A stretch of 64,000 bases of DNA, from assembly GCF_000264905.1 (NCBI RefSeq), contig NW_006763139.1, positions 1,735,001 through 1,799,000 of the forward strand, given 5' to 3'. The position numbers and the translations under genes are program-made. The notes under the pieces were generated by a model. It was not told the origin of the DNA, did not search any database, and was given only the letters and a program-made list of their open reading frames with translations. Position 1 is the first letter of the stretch; every line of letters starts with the position of its first letter. Shown piece after piece: positions 34,036 through 43,984 of this stretch. The DNA comes from Stereum hirsutum FP-91666 SS1 (taxonomy: Eukaryota; Basidiomycota; Agaricomycetes; Russulales; Stereaceae).

Positions 34036-35186
34036 GCGCGGTTAGAAGTAGGTAGGATGTCGGGGCCTGGGGCGTCCCTGGATGGACTGGTTCGACGACG
34101 ACGACGATGATGGGGAAGATCTCTCCTTGCACTCATCTTTACGAATTTCTGTTTCTAGTTTTTACTTTTCCTTCACTATGCACCACCCTTTGCTCTTTGA
34201 CTTTTTCATCCTGTTTATTCCCTTCGGTTCGCTCGACTCGACTCGACTCTCTGCGTGTTTGTGTTTCTTGGTCCGAGGCTGGGTCTTCCGGCCTGCGGTC
34301 CCGGTGGGACTATCTTTTGCTCTTACTTCCTCTTTTCTTCCTTCGTACATATGCTTGACTTTTCTTTTCTTTTCCTTTGCTGGTTGGGGTGGCATGGCAA
34401 AGCGGCCATCTCTCGTCCCGTTCACGACGCGCACACGTTTTATCGCCGATGATACCACTCGTCTCTTCATGATATCTCTGGTCTTTCTGGATCGCTTTCC
34501 GCTTTTCGGGTTTCTCTTTCGGGCCCTTCGTCGCTGCAGTTCTTCCCTCGTCATGTCATGCACGCACGCACGCACGCAACTCACGACGCACCGCTGTCTC
34601 TTTTGTTTTCGCTTTCTTGTTGTAGTATATTACTTACCCTCGTCTCCGTCTCTGGGCCCGATCGACGCATGCCGAACATTGATTGATTTGTACTTATCGT
34701 CCCCGTGTTCGTTAACCGTTGCCCGCTCATGTATCATTCTTCTTTCTCGTTTTTTTTTTTTTCGTTTTCGTTTTCGGTTTCTTTTTCTCAGATTTCGTAC
34801 TTCATCTACGTCCTCTCGTCTCTCGTCTGTCGTGCTGTGGCCTGAGCGCAGCTAGCCACCAAATTTTTCAGTGTGGCCCCTCACTTTGCCCTCACTCCGT
34901 CTACCCTTCTACCGTCTACCCTTCTACCGTGTTACGTTGTGCTCAGGTTCTCGAGTCACGTATTATCCATGCCGAGTACTTACGTAGGTACCGTCCTTGC
35001 TGAGTACGCACGCACGTAGGTACGGTCCCGCTCATTGCTCAAGCTCCCGAGTCAATCACGTACGGTATGTACGGTCCATTGTCCATGCACATGTCCAGGC
35101 TGCGATCAATGTTTTGAGTCTCTTCGTTTGATTTTTCTTTTGAATGTATTGCTAGAAACACCGTCTCGTCTCGAGTTCTGATGACC

Positions 35187-35214
35187 TCTACTCTCTACTC
35201 TCTACTCTCTACTC
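35187..35214. repeat. CTCTA-type microsatellite
   Basis: A short tandem run with a unit of seven bases (TCTACTC) repeated about four times within the pyrimidine-rich tract. Confidence 0.7.
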
Positions 35215-35560
35215 TTGTCTTCGTTTCTGTCTACCTGCCTCCTCTCCTCACCTCCTCCCGCCTCGCCCCGTTTCACCGCTAGCTGCACTTACGACCTCTA
35301 ACGACCCGCCACATTAAGTGGCTCGATTTCTTTTCTGCTTTGCTTTGCTCTGCGACAGGGTTTGTAGGTCCAGGGTTTGCATAGTAGGACATATTTTATT
35401 ATGTATAGAATGAATGAATGGAATCTTTGTTTGTTTGTTTGTTGAATACGAATGAAGGGGGGGAATGAACGAAAAAAAGGGGGACACTTTATGGATGTCA
35501 TTTGGAAGCAATGTTTGGGTTATGTGGTTGGGAGTGGATGGGACTGAGACGGGGATTGGG

Positions 35561-35716
35561 ACGAGGACGAAGGTTCGGGGGCGCTTCAGGCTTCGGATTC
35601 GGGGGTAGGTGAGAGGGGCAGGGAGGCGGAAGAGGAGACAAGGATTAGGACGAGGATGAAGGTTCGGGGGCGCTTCAGGCTTCAGGCTTCGGATTCGGGG
35701 GCAGGTGAGAGGGGCA
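35561..35716. repeat. Imperfect tandem duplication of about 60 bp
   Basis: The block 35561-35620 recurs at 35650-35716, sharing AAGGTTCGGGGGCGCTTCAGG and the end GGTGAGAGGGGCA. The second copy has a 7-base internal duplication (TTCAGGC) and a few substitutions. The two copies are 29 bases apart. It is non-coding and recent enough to align over its whole length. Confidence 0.85.
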
Positions 35717-36198
35717 CGCAGGTGGTGGTGGTGGTGGTGGTGGTGGAGAGGGAGAGGTGGAGGATCATCCTGTGGGGTGAGAGCAGTGATGTGAGCGAAG
35801 TTGAACGGACGACGAACGAGAAAAGACGAGGGACAGGGCAGGGAGGAGGGGAGGAGTCAGAGACAGGGCAAGGAACAAGGAACGGAGTGAAACATGAACA
35901 CAACGTTTGAACGCAAAAAATGGGGTTGGAGTGGATGATTTATTAAGTCTGTGGGTTGGGGTGGGCGATGTAGGGTTTGGGGGTTTGTCTTTCGAGTGAT
36001 TGTGGAATCGAGGAAGAGGGGAAGGAAGTGAGCATGAGGTGAGATGAGGTGGATGACTCTCGATGGGAGAGAAGTGATGGTTGGGATTATTTCGGAGGTG
36101 AACACGGAATGGGCGAAAAGGAAGAAAAAAGGTACGGAGGTCACGATGGTAAGTGTAAGTGTAAGTGGATGGCGAGTGGAGCCGGCGGGAGGCTGGAT

Positions 36199-36232
36199 GT
36201 GTTTGTTTGTTTGTTTGTTTGTTTGTTTGTTT
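36199..36232. repeat. (GTTT)n microsatellite
   Basis: About eight uninterrupted copies of GTTT. A shorter run of the same unit lies at 35425-35442. Both fall in non-coding DNA next to the GNAT gene's 3' end. Confidence 0.85.
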
Positions 36233-36679
36233 ACGTAGTTGTTTGAAAGACCGATGAATATATGAATGAAGTGGCCTGGATGGGGAGAGTAGAGTGTGGT
36301 ATGGGTAAGGGTATGGGCGCGGTATAGTAAGATTCCATTGCGAGCGATGCTATAGTATGTACCAGAGCAGGCAGGTAAGTCACGACATCTAGAGGGATTT
36401 TCCAGAGATTGGAAGACCAGCTCCTCCGCGGAGAGGCGAAAGAGGTCGAAGAGAATGGGATCGAAAACAATAAGGGTAGACATAAACATTGCATGACACG
36501 ATATGGAAGGCAACTACGGGGGCTTTGTGGCGTACGCGTCCGAGAGAAGTATGACGTGAGACTCGGAGCACGCAGCACGCAAAGCGAGAAGTAACAGGAA
36601 GAGAGAGGAACAAGAAGGGAGAAGGGAGGAAGGGGAGTAGACAAAGAGGAAGAGGAAGAGGGAAGACCGTTTGGCGTAC

Positions 36680-38568
36680 TCACTTCTGGTGGGGCGCTCC
36701 TATCGGTGTAATGCACCGGCGGGAGAGGTAGCACGGTCATGCATATGCATAAGGGCCCGCAAATGGAAGATATTTTGCATCGCATGGGACGGTCCATCGT
36801 TCATCGTTCGCGGCGGCGAATATTAGATCCGCGAAGGTTCAGGTTCAGAATTCATAGTCCGGAAGTTGGGCCCACCAAGCAAATTAGGGGTGAGGGGTCA
36901 TGGTCATGCAAACCAAGAGATGTGCGCATTGGGTCAGTCAGCCAGTCACCCTCAGTCCATTGCGCGACGAGAACAGAAGGGAAGGAAGGACGAAAAAGGG
37001 CCTATGACGAGGGTATGCGGAAGCGGAAGCGACACTATGGAAGAAGGGGGAAGGGGGAAGGAGGAATGCGCAGGATAGGATGGAGCGATGTCATCAATGG
37101 AATCCGTCGGGGCCGACTTACCGTCTTCGTCGAACTCTTCTCCCTGAGTGAGTGAGTGAGTGACCGACCGACCGCCGGTGAATGAAGGCCATGCACGCGT
37201 GGGTGTGTGGAGAGGACGCGGAGAGCGTTGCACGTTTGTTAGTGTCGAGCGTTGGGCGGCAAGTGGAGTCAGATGTCCATAAGAGGAGATCAAAAGGGAG
37301 ATGGACGATTGTGAGCATGGGAACATAATGGAGATAAATGAAAGATGGGGGATGGATAAACAACAAAAGGAATCCGCAAAAGTTGGCATCGACGAACCCA
37401 GTCCAGCCAAATAGGCAGGCCGATGGAAAGAGAATCGGATGGGGACAGAAAGAAAGATGGGCCGGCGGTAAGCAAGATCGGCACCCAAAAAATGGCGGAT
37501 CCGCTCGCGATTGAATGGCCACATCGGGAGAGGAAGATGATAAGAGGAAGGTCGGAAGCAAGATGAAACGGAGGCTATCGGGATTCTGTGGTTCGAACTG
37601 GACCGAACCAGACGCACCTCCGGTGTATAACCAAATCTGGCGGACAAAAGAGGAATGTTGAGGACGAGAAGGTACATGGGATGACGCATGTATTAGCAGT
37701 GCTGTGAGAACGAGGAGAACAGCTTGAGGGCGGAGGAAGGAGAGGTGCCCTACTTAGCGTAGAAGCCCTGTATACAGACAGACAAATGGACAGGAGTGAA
37801 TATGAGGCTTTGCTCGTATGGAATTGAGGCTTCGGAGTGAGAAGGCTACCGGTCGTAGCCGTGCACCATCGCCCTTCGAAAGAAGAAGCGACGAGCTCAC
37901 CTTCACGGGGATCTGGGAGTGGCTGACGATTTTGACAGTGGTGAGGCCCCTGGACGTGGCGTCCTGTTTGACCCAGTCGTGCAGTGCTAATACTAGCTCA
38001 CGTCCGAAGCTGTACTTGCGGTATTCCTTGAGTACAGCTAGTCGGGAGAGCTTTCGGGGTGTGTATGAGCGTCACGTCAGATAGTGGCGATGGAGAGCGG
38101 GACGAGAAGAACCTAAATGTAAGTAAGTGAGGTTGAGATTAAGATTAAGATAGACTCCATTAGGAAGTGATCATGACCATCGGTGTCCGTGTAGGGTGTA
38201 ACACGAGCTACCAAGAGGAAGGGGAGTTGTACCTTGTAATAGGTGGCGCCGGACGAGCAATAGGCACGTATTGTCCCGATTGGTTCATTAGAGGGCAAGA
38301 GGCGGAGCAAGAAGTGCGTCGCGGTAGCGTCATACTCACTGTGCAGAAGTTAATGTGGGCCGATTCGAGGTGAGAAAGGGCACCTCGTTGGGAGGCCACA
38401 TAAGGGAGCATTAACTTACTCGATCTCTTCATCCAGAGAGAACTTCTGCTCGTGGACGAAGACGTCTATCCTGACATTCGTGCACATCTCGAGCATACTA
38501 GCACGGTCTGGAGCACCGACCGGGATGGGTATGATTTCGTGGTGGGGAGGGTTGGGTCTGGGGGCCAT
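36680..38568 (-). CDS. GNAT-family N-acetyltransferase
   Basis: An acyl-CoA N-acyltransferase gene of at least seven exons with unusually long introns for its small protein (about 165 residues). Start MAPRPNPPHHEIIPIPVG at ATG 38568. Exons: DRASMLEMCTNVRIDVFVHE; then DEYDATATHFLLRLLPSNEP and IGTIRAYCSSGATYYK (38341-38235); then LSRLAVLKEYRKYSFGRELV and KIVSHSQIPVK (about 38052-37900). Small exons follow: GFYAK (14 nt, near 37770), FGYTPE (near 37630), GEEFDEDG (near 37130) and APHQK (near 36690). The R/Q-x-x-G/A acetyl-CoA loop appears as EYRKYSFG. All these exons splice in one phase. The frame then meets TGA at 36680-36682, whereas relatives usually run a few residues past HQKM; an extra exon farther left cannot be excluded. 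The substrate is unknown. Confidence 0.78.
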
Positions 38569-38970
38569 CCTACTAGTCCTTACTTGGTCGCCGCTCAGTA
38601 GCACGGTTGATGAATAGGATGAACGTTGGCAACGCGGGGTTCGCATGGCGGAGATCTCCCGGACAAGGCGGAACTTGCCGAGAAGCTTATGTCAGCCAAA
38701 AGAGCGCCTCGGAAGAGCAAGTCGAAATGGTCGAAATATTCTGGGAAATAGAGCTCATCATCGCGTGCGTCTTGCACGACCTCCCTCGCTCATTGCCCAC
38801 CCGTTCTTGACGGTGGCCGTGGAAGGCAACGAGTCTCGCTGGCCTGCTGCTCTTCCTCGCTTGCAGCAAGGTCCAGGTACGTCTCAATATTCTCGTTATT
38901 TTCTGGATTTGTGTGCCGACGCGCTGACCACTGCGGCAGGCATTGTAGGAGCGAAGAGACGCGTTGTTGA
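38569..38970. promoter_or_regulatory. Divergent promoter region, GNAT / PPR
   Basis: A 402-base interval between divergent start codons, so it should hold both promoters. A plus-strand open stretch here (about 38770-38880) with a GTACGT donor and CGGCAG acceptor could be a 5' leader exon of the PPR gene; it is not needed for a good start. Confidence 0.4.
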
Positions 38971-41900
38971 ATGGTTATGGTCGAGCCTGTCTTGGCCTCC
39001 ATCAACTCCCTACTGGCTTATCCTGTACCACTACGCCCTGCGTTAGCCCACTCCGCCTTCCGGTCTCTTTCCGCATCCATGCACCCTCAGTCCTACAACG
39101 CCGTCTCCTCCCGTTCAAAACGCGCAAAGGGAAAGCAAAGAGCACTGCCAGACACAGATTGGTTCACAGATTCCCAGTGGCTTACTCATAATCATTGTGC
39201 GTCTCTCGCTAGCTTATTTCCGGTGGTTATTCCTGTCCTCAGCAGTTCGAATTTGCGTGCGCACAGGCAGTAAACGTGTATCTCCCTTTCCTGACCCTCC
39301 TGAATCGCCAATACGACATCGCATCCAGACACATCTTCGTCACCCCACACGCCCATCATTGTCACCAAGCTCGTCCACCATCATCCCTGCCTTCCGGTCG
39401 CCATGTCGCGTGCACGTCCGCTACGCCTCCGATTCCACCCTTCTCGCCACTCGCAAAGCTCTCCCCGTCAACGTCTTCGACCATTTCGTACGGGACCAGC
39501 CGATCAAAGGTCACCCAGTACTCCTTGATGAGGCCTGGAGGGCGTTCGAGACCCTTCGCGATCAAAACAACCGGTCCATATCTTCTCATTCGACCCTGTC
39601 CGCCTTCGTGGACCGCGCTCTAACCGAAGTAGAGAACACGCTCCTCTCAGAGGATGACTCTGAGCAGTTTCAGGAATGGATGGAGCGACTGCAACCCCTG
39701 GTCGATGAGTTGGGTTCTACAGCTAAACTTCGGCACCAGCAGCAGACCTTTCACTGTCTCTCAGCTCGATGCCTTGCTCTCTCTGCCGACACCGCTGCCG
39801 CGCTTGCCGCTTGGAAAGAGTTCAAGGCAAGGAAACACCGACGGGGGTTCGACCCAATGGAGCTTCGGATGATCAACACCCTTGTCCATGCCCTTGACCT
39901 GCATGGCGGTCCCGAAAGAGTACTCGACTTCGTGGCCCACGAATACGAGACTGTAGGTACACTTGTCCTTTCGCAGGAATACCGAAGCGGTAGATCGAAG
40001 ACGGACTTGCGCTCTGGCCCAGACTACGATAGGCTCTGTCAGACCGTGTTCTTGATACTGGATAGGATCGAGTTCCCTGCAGTGCTTGTCGCCAATCGGA
40101 GGGAGATAGGCAGCGAGATGCGTCGAAAGAACGTCGGCGTCGTACTTGTTCTTTTTCTCATACACAGGCGAGCAGCAGAGGATGCCGTGGCCGTGTGCGA
40201 GGAGATGTATTCACAACGCCTCGAACTTCCCCACTGGGTCACGCTTCGATTAATCCGCTCTCTCGTTCGCAACAATGCCTTTGAGATGGCTAACACACTC
40301 TTCGCTCGTGTAAACAATTCGCTACCACCGGAAGATCAAGACTCGGTACACGTCTTGTCCGCGGGACTTCACTTATTCTCCCATCAAGGCGATATTCAAC
40401 GCACGGAGCAGTATTTCGAGGCTATGAAGGCTCGGGTAGGCCTCGAACTGCCAGCCATAAACATGTTGCTTCAAGCGCACGCTGTCAATGGTGATGCCAC
40501 GACCGTCGTACAACTCTTTCGCACCTACTTTCCTGACTCAACCGCCGACACTCCCGACCAACTTCGTCCCAATATCATCCACTATTCCACCCTCATCCTC
40601 GCCCACGCCAACGCACGAGATTTTGTCGGAATGAACAATTGGTTACAGACCATGATCGACGCCGGATTCGCACCGGACCAACATGTCTATGGCCTCCTCA
40701 TCCAGAGTTTCGCCTCTCGAGGCGAGCTTGAGACCGTCGCAAGTATCATGGACCAGATGCGCGAGGCGGGCCTCCGACCGAGCGCTGCGACGTACACGAC
40801 CGTCATCTCTATGTTGTCGAAGAGGAAGGACCCCGTTGCGGCCGAGGCGATGTACAAACGCGCCATTCGCGAAGGTATCTTTCCGGATCGACATATGATC
40901 GCAGCGCTCATGACCGCACATATGGAGGCGGGCTCGTATCGGGGCGTTATTAGGGCCTTCGACTATCTCGTCTCGTCAAAGGATCGACATCTTCGGCCAC
41001 GCATCGGTGTGTACAACATCTTGCTCAAGTCGTACGTCCTCCTTAGCGCACCGTTCGAGATCGTGTCGGGGGTGTTTAGTAGGATGGAGAAGGCGGGGCT
41101 GAGACCGACGGTTCATACGTTCGCTATCCTGATGCAGGCGGCGTGCGTTGCCGGGAGGATGGAGATCGCGGTCAATATTTTCAATGAGCTCGAGCGACTG
41201 GCCGCTCATTGGGAGACCGGACTGCACATCAACGTTTATGCCCTCACATTACTGATGTCGGGATACCTTCGACTGGGCGACAAGATCAAGGCGAAGGAGG
41301 TCTACGACATGATGTTAGAGCGCGGGATCCAACCGACCTCGATGACATACGGTTCGATCTTACGAGCATACGCACAGGAGGGCACCGAGGAGTCTCTGGA
41401 GCTCGCGAAGGAATTCTTGAAGTCGTTGATGTCTTCCGAACCGAAGGATAGGACGTGGCTCTACGCTGCCGGCTCCCAACGTGGCTACGAGAGCATCTAC
41501 GCACCCGTGATGGCCCAACTCGGCCGACTTCAACGTCCAGAAGACGTGGAGGACTACTTCCAGGAGATCATCGAGGCCGGAGGGGAGCCCACACTCCCCC
41601 TCCTCACTCTCCTCCTCAACGCCTACCGCGTCGTCGGCAACATCCCCGCTCTACGTCAAGTCTGGTCGCAGATCCTCCGTCTCGGCCTCCGCCACGCACA
41701 AGTCGACTCCCTCTTCGCCTCCTCCACCGATTCCTCCGAACGACCACGCCTAGACCTCCAACGACAAGCGAACGTGCTCTGCGTCCCGCTCTCGATCTAC
41801 ATCGACGCGCTCTCCGTCGCGGGCTATCACGACGACGCGGCCGAAGTCTGGGCGGAAGTCAAATCGCACGGGTTCGCGTTCGACTCGCATAACTGGAACC

Positions 41901-42523
41901 ACCTCGTCGTCGTCCTCGTCCGCGCAGGCGAACCCGAACGGGCCTTCCAAGTCGTTGAACGCGTCATCCTGCCCTATCAACGCCAAACCGCGAAGATCGT
42001 CGCAGAGCGGGACGACAACCCTTCGTCCCCACTGACGTTCGACGACGAGATCCCGTGGGAGGAATTGAGTCCCGACGTCGATAAACCGCTGCGAGCGAAT
42101 ATGAATCCGAAGAATCGGCCCGCAGCGACGAGGGTGAATCGCCGACAGGTGGGCAGCGAGCTCGCGATGGCCGCCGAGGAGCGTCCGAACGATTTCGCGC
42201 ATCCGTTGCATATATTGCAGCAGGTCTATCCTTCGTGGAATCTGTGGAGGCCGCACGGGGCGACGATGAGTCTGCTCGGGATGGTGCTCAATCATCTCGA
42301 GTCGGGGAGGTTGGTCCAGCCGGTGATGCCGCCGGAGGATGTGAGGCGGTGGAAGCAGGAAGTGGGGGACGAGGCGGAGGTGGCGGAGGAGGTGTTGGTG
42401 AGGATATTGGAGAACTGTCCGGAGACGGTTAGTGTGGTGAGGTCGTTTGAGGACCGGTTGAGAGGACGGGCGGCGATGTCTGAGTTTATCAGGGAGAGGA
42501 GAGGAAATCTGAAGCCTTCGTGA
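38971..42523 (+). CDS. Large pentatricopeptide repeat protein, mitochondrial
   Basis: A protein of about 1,165 residues in two exons. Exon 1 (38971-39196) starts MVMVEPVLASINSLLAYPVP and is rich in Ser, Arg and Leu without early acids, like a mitochondrial presequence. A 46-49 nt intron follows (two acceptors, at 39242 and 39245, both fit). Exon 2 is open to TGA at 42521-42523. From about residue 330 the sequence consists of pentatricopeptide repeats, each about 35 residues: IHYSTLILAHANARDFVGMN, VYGLLIQSFASRGELETVAS, TYTTVISMLSKRKDPVAAEA, VYNILLKSYVLLSAPFEIVS, TFAILMQAACVAGRMEIAVN, ALTLLMSGYLRLGDKIKAKE and TYGSILRAYAQEGTEESLEL are clear. PPR arrays bind RNA base by base; fungal members act in mitochondrial RNA processing, stability or translation. 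The RNA target cannot be read from this sequence. Confidence 0.9.
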
Positions 42524-43984
42524 TTTATCTTTTCTCTCTCCAGCTTCAGCCTGTGGCAGTCTGGCCGTCCGATATCAAACACATCTCGACTTCACAGCCC
42601 TCCGTTCTCCTTTTCTATTTCTTTTTTTTTTCGATCTATTGATGCTTTCGCTTTCGAGTTTGAGTGCCCTGTACGCTGTTTGGTTCAGGTGAGATGAGGG
42701 TGGGAACAATAAGTAAGTAAGTAATTAAGTACATAAGTAATTCAAGGTTCACAGGACCACAAATATTAATGGCGGCGGCGGCAGCAGGAACATGACACAG
42801 CGCAAACCATCCTATCCCATCTCACGTCACACAACATTATTTCGCTCGCACTATTCATCGACTTGAAACTTGTCCAATAGTAAAAACGATTTGCTGCTTT
42901 CGAGTTGAAGTTCTGCTCGTTGCTCTGCCTCTACACGTAGATGCTTCGAGGCCTCAAAATCAGGACACACATCCAAACGAGGAGCGCGTAACTTATAAGG
43001 ATTCTGAATCAGAACAGTGCACACACTATGCTACGCCATGTATGTATGTATGTATACAACATCTGCCTGGACTAAACGAATGGGACGGCCTGGCATGTCA
43101 TGCCAGTGGTACGCAGCAGTCAAAAGGGGAACGATCCAAGGCGAGGTTCGAACGCAAGAAAGGTATGGAAAGCAGGGAACAAAAAGGAATAAACACTTGA
43201 ATGCAGAAGGCAAAAGAAGGGTCGAAGCTGTTCCAGGAAAAGGGACAAACTGAGACTAAGAACGGAGTACTGAGGACGGAATAAAGCAAGGACCGAGTCG
43301 AGCCAAACCAAGTCAAGTAAATCCATCGAGAAATCGAGATAGATCTAAAAAGATAACATTGACGACGAGCGAAAGTAAGTAAGCAGGTAAAGCAAGTAAG
43401 GCGAGCGAGCGAACAAGGGAAGTAGGCGAGCAAGGTGGATAGATAATAATGTGTGTATTGAAAAATATGGAAATATGAGAATAAAGCGTGGGTGTGAGCG
43501 AGCGAGTGGGTGGGTAGGTAGGTAAATAGGTGGAGATTGGCTGAGGGATGATGAGTGGGTAGGTCGGTGGGTTGGCGGTTAAAGGTAGATGTTGAGTAGG
43601 TAGGTCAGTAACGAAAATGGGAAGTACGTAGGAGTGAAAACGAAACGAGATAGATCAGTCAGATCGAGTCTGAGGCGAGACACACGGAAGACAGCAGAAC
43701 TGGAAAAAAAAGGAGAGGACATAGGCACTGGCAGAGCACAAAAAAAGGGAGACTTGACCGCACAGTAGACACTAAGACGACAGAGTATGACAGGAGGACA
43801 GGGACAGGAGGGGACAGAGGACAGGATAGGACAATGGGCATGGTAAGAGTGAGAGACAGAGACAGAGACGAAAAAATAGCACGGCACGAGAGAAAGGCAC
43901 GCATGAGAGGAGATGAAGAGAAAAGGGCAGACAAGAAAAAGAATAAAATAGTCCACGTCGATCGGTCAATCGGTCAGTCGAGCA
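42524..43984. other. Intergenic, convergent PPR / velB
   Basis: 1.46 kb between two gene ends. Contains short tandem motifs such as GTAAGTAA (42711-42740), TATG repeats (43039-43055), GTAGGTAG (43515-43535) and purine-rich runs on the plus strand (43130-43940). No gene recognised; the purine bias is the mirror of a pyrimidine-rich velB 3' flank. Confidence 0.5.

Larger units (their letters stand above)
34036..36679. other. Long low-complexity non-coding stretch
   Basis: 2.6 kb without a supported gene. The first 1.25 kb (to about 35300) is strikingly T- and C-rich on the plus strand, including a T run at 34749-34761 and a CTCTA microsatellite at 35187-35214. It could be a long 3' UTR of the HMG gene or a non-coding RNA. 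The later part is G-rich with a tandem duplication (35561-35716) and two TTTG microsatellites. Open frames here follow from the base bias. Confidence 0.5.

Noticed and set aside
34082..34855. Plus-strand 257-codon hydrophobic frame and a basic minus-strand frame opposite
   Set aside because: Both follow from the T/C-rich base composition; there is no start context, splice pattern or recognisable domain.
37585..37610. tRNA T-arm-like string GGTTCGAACTGG
   Set aside because: No acceptor stem, anticodon arm or polymerase III box pair around it; similar strings elsewhere fall in coding DNA.
35857..37689. Long minus-strand frames rich in His, Ser, Thr and Phe
   Set aside because: They run through pyrimidine-rich introns and flanks; only the short exons that continue the GNAT fold are credible.
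41750..42295. Minus-strand 181-codon frame
   Set aside because: Antisense shadow of the PPR protein, whose frame is strongly supported by repeats.
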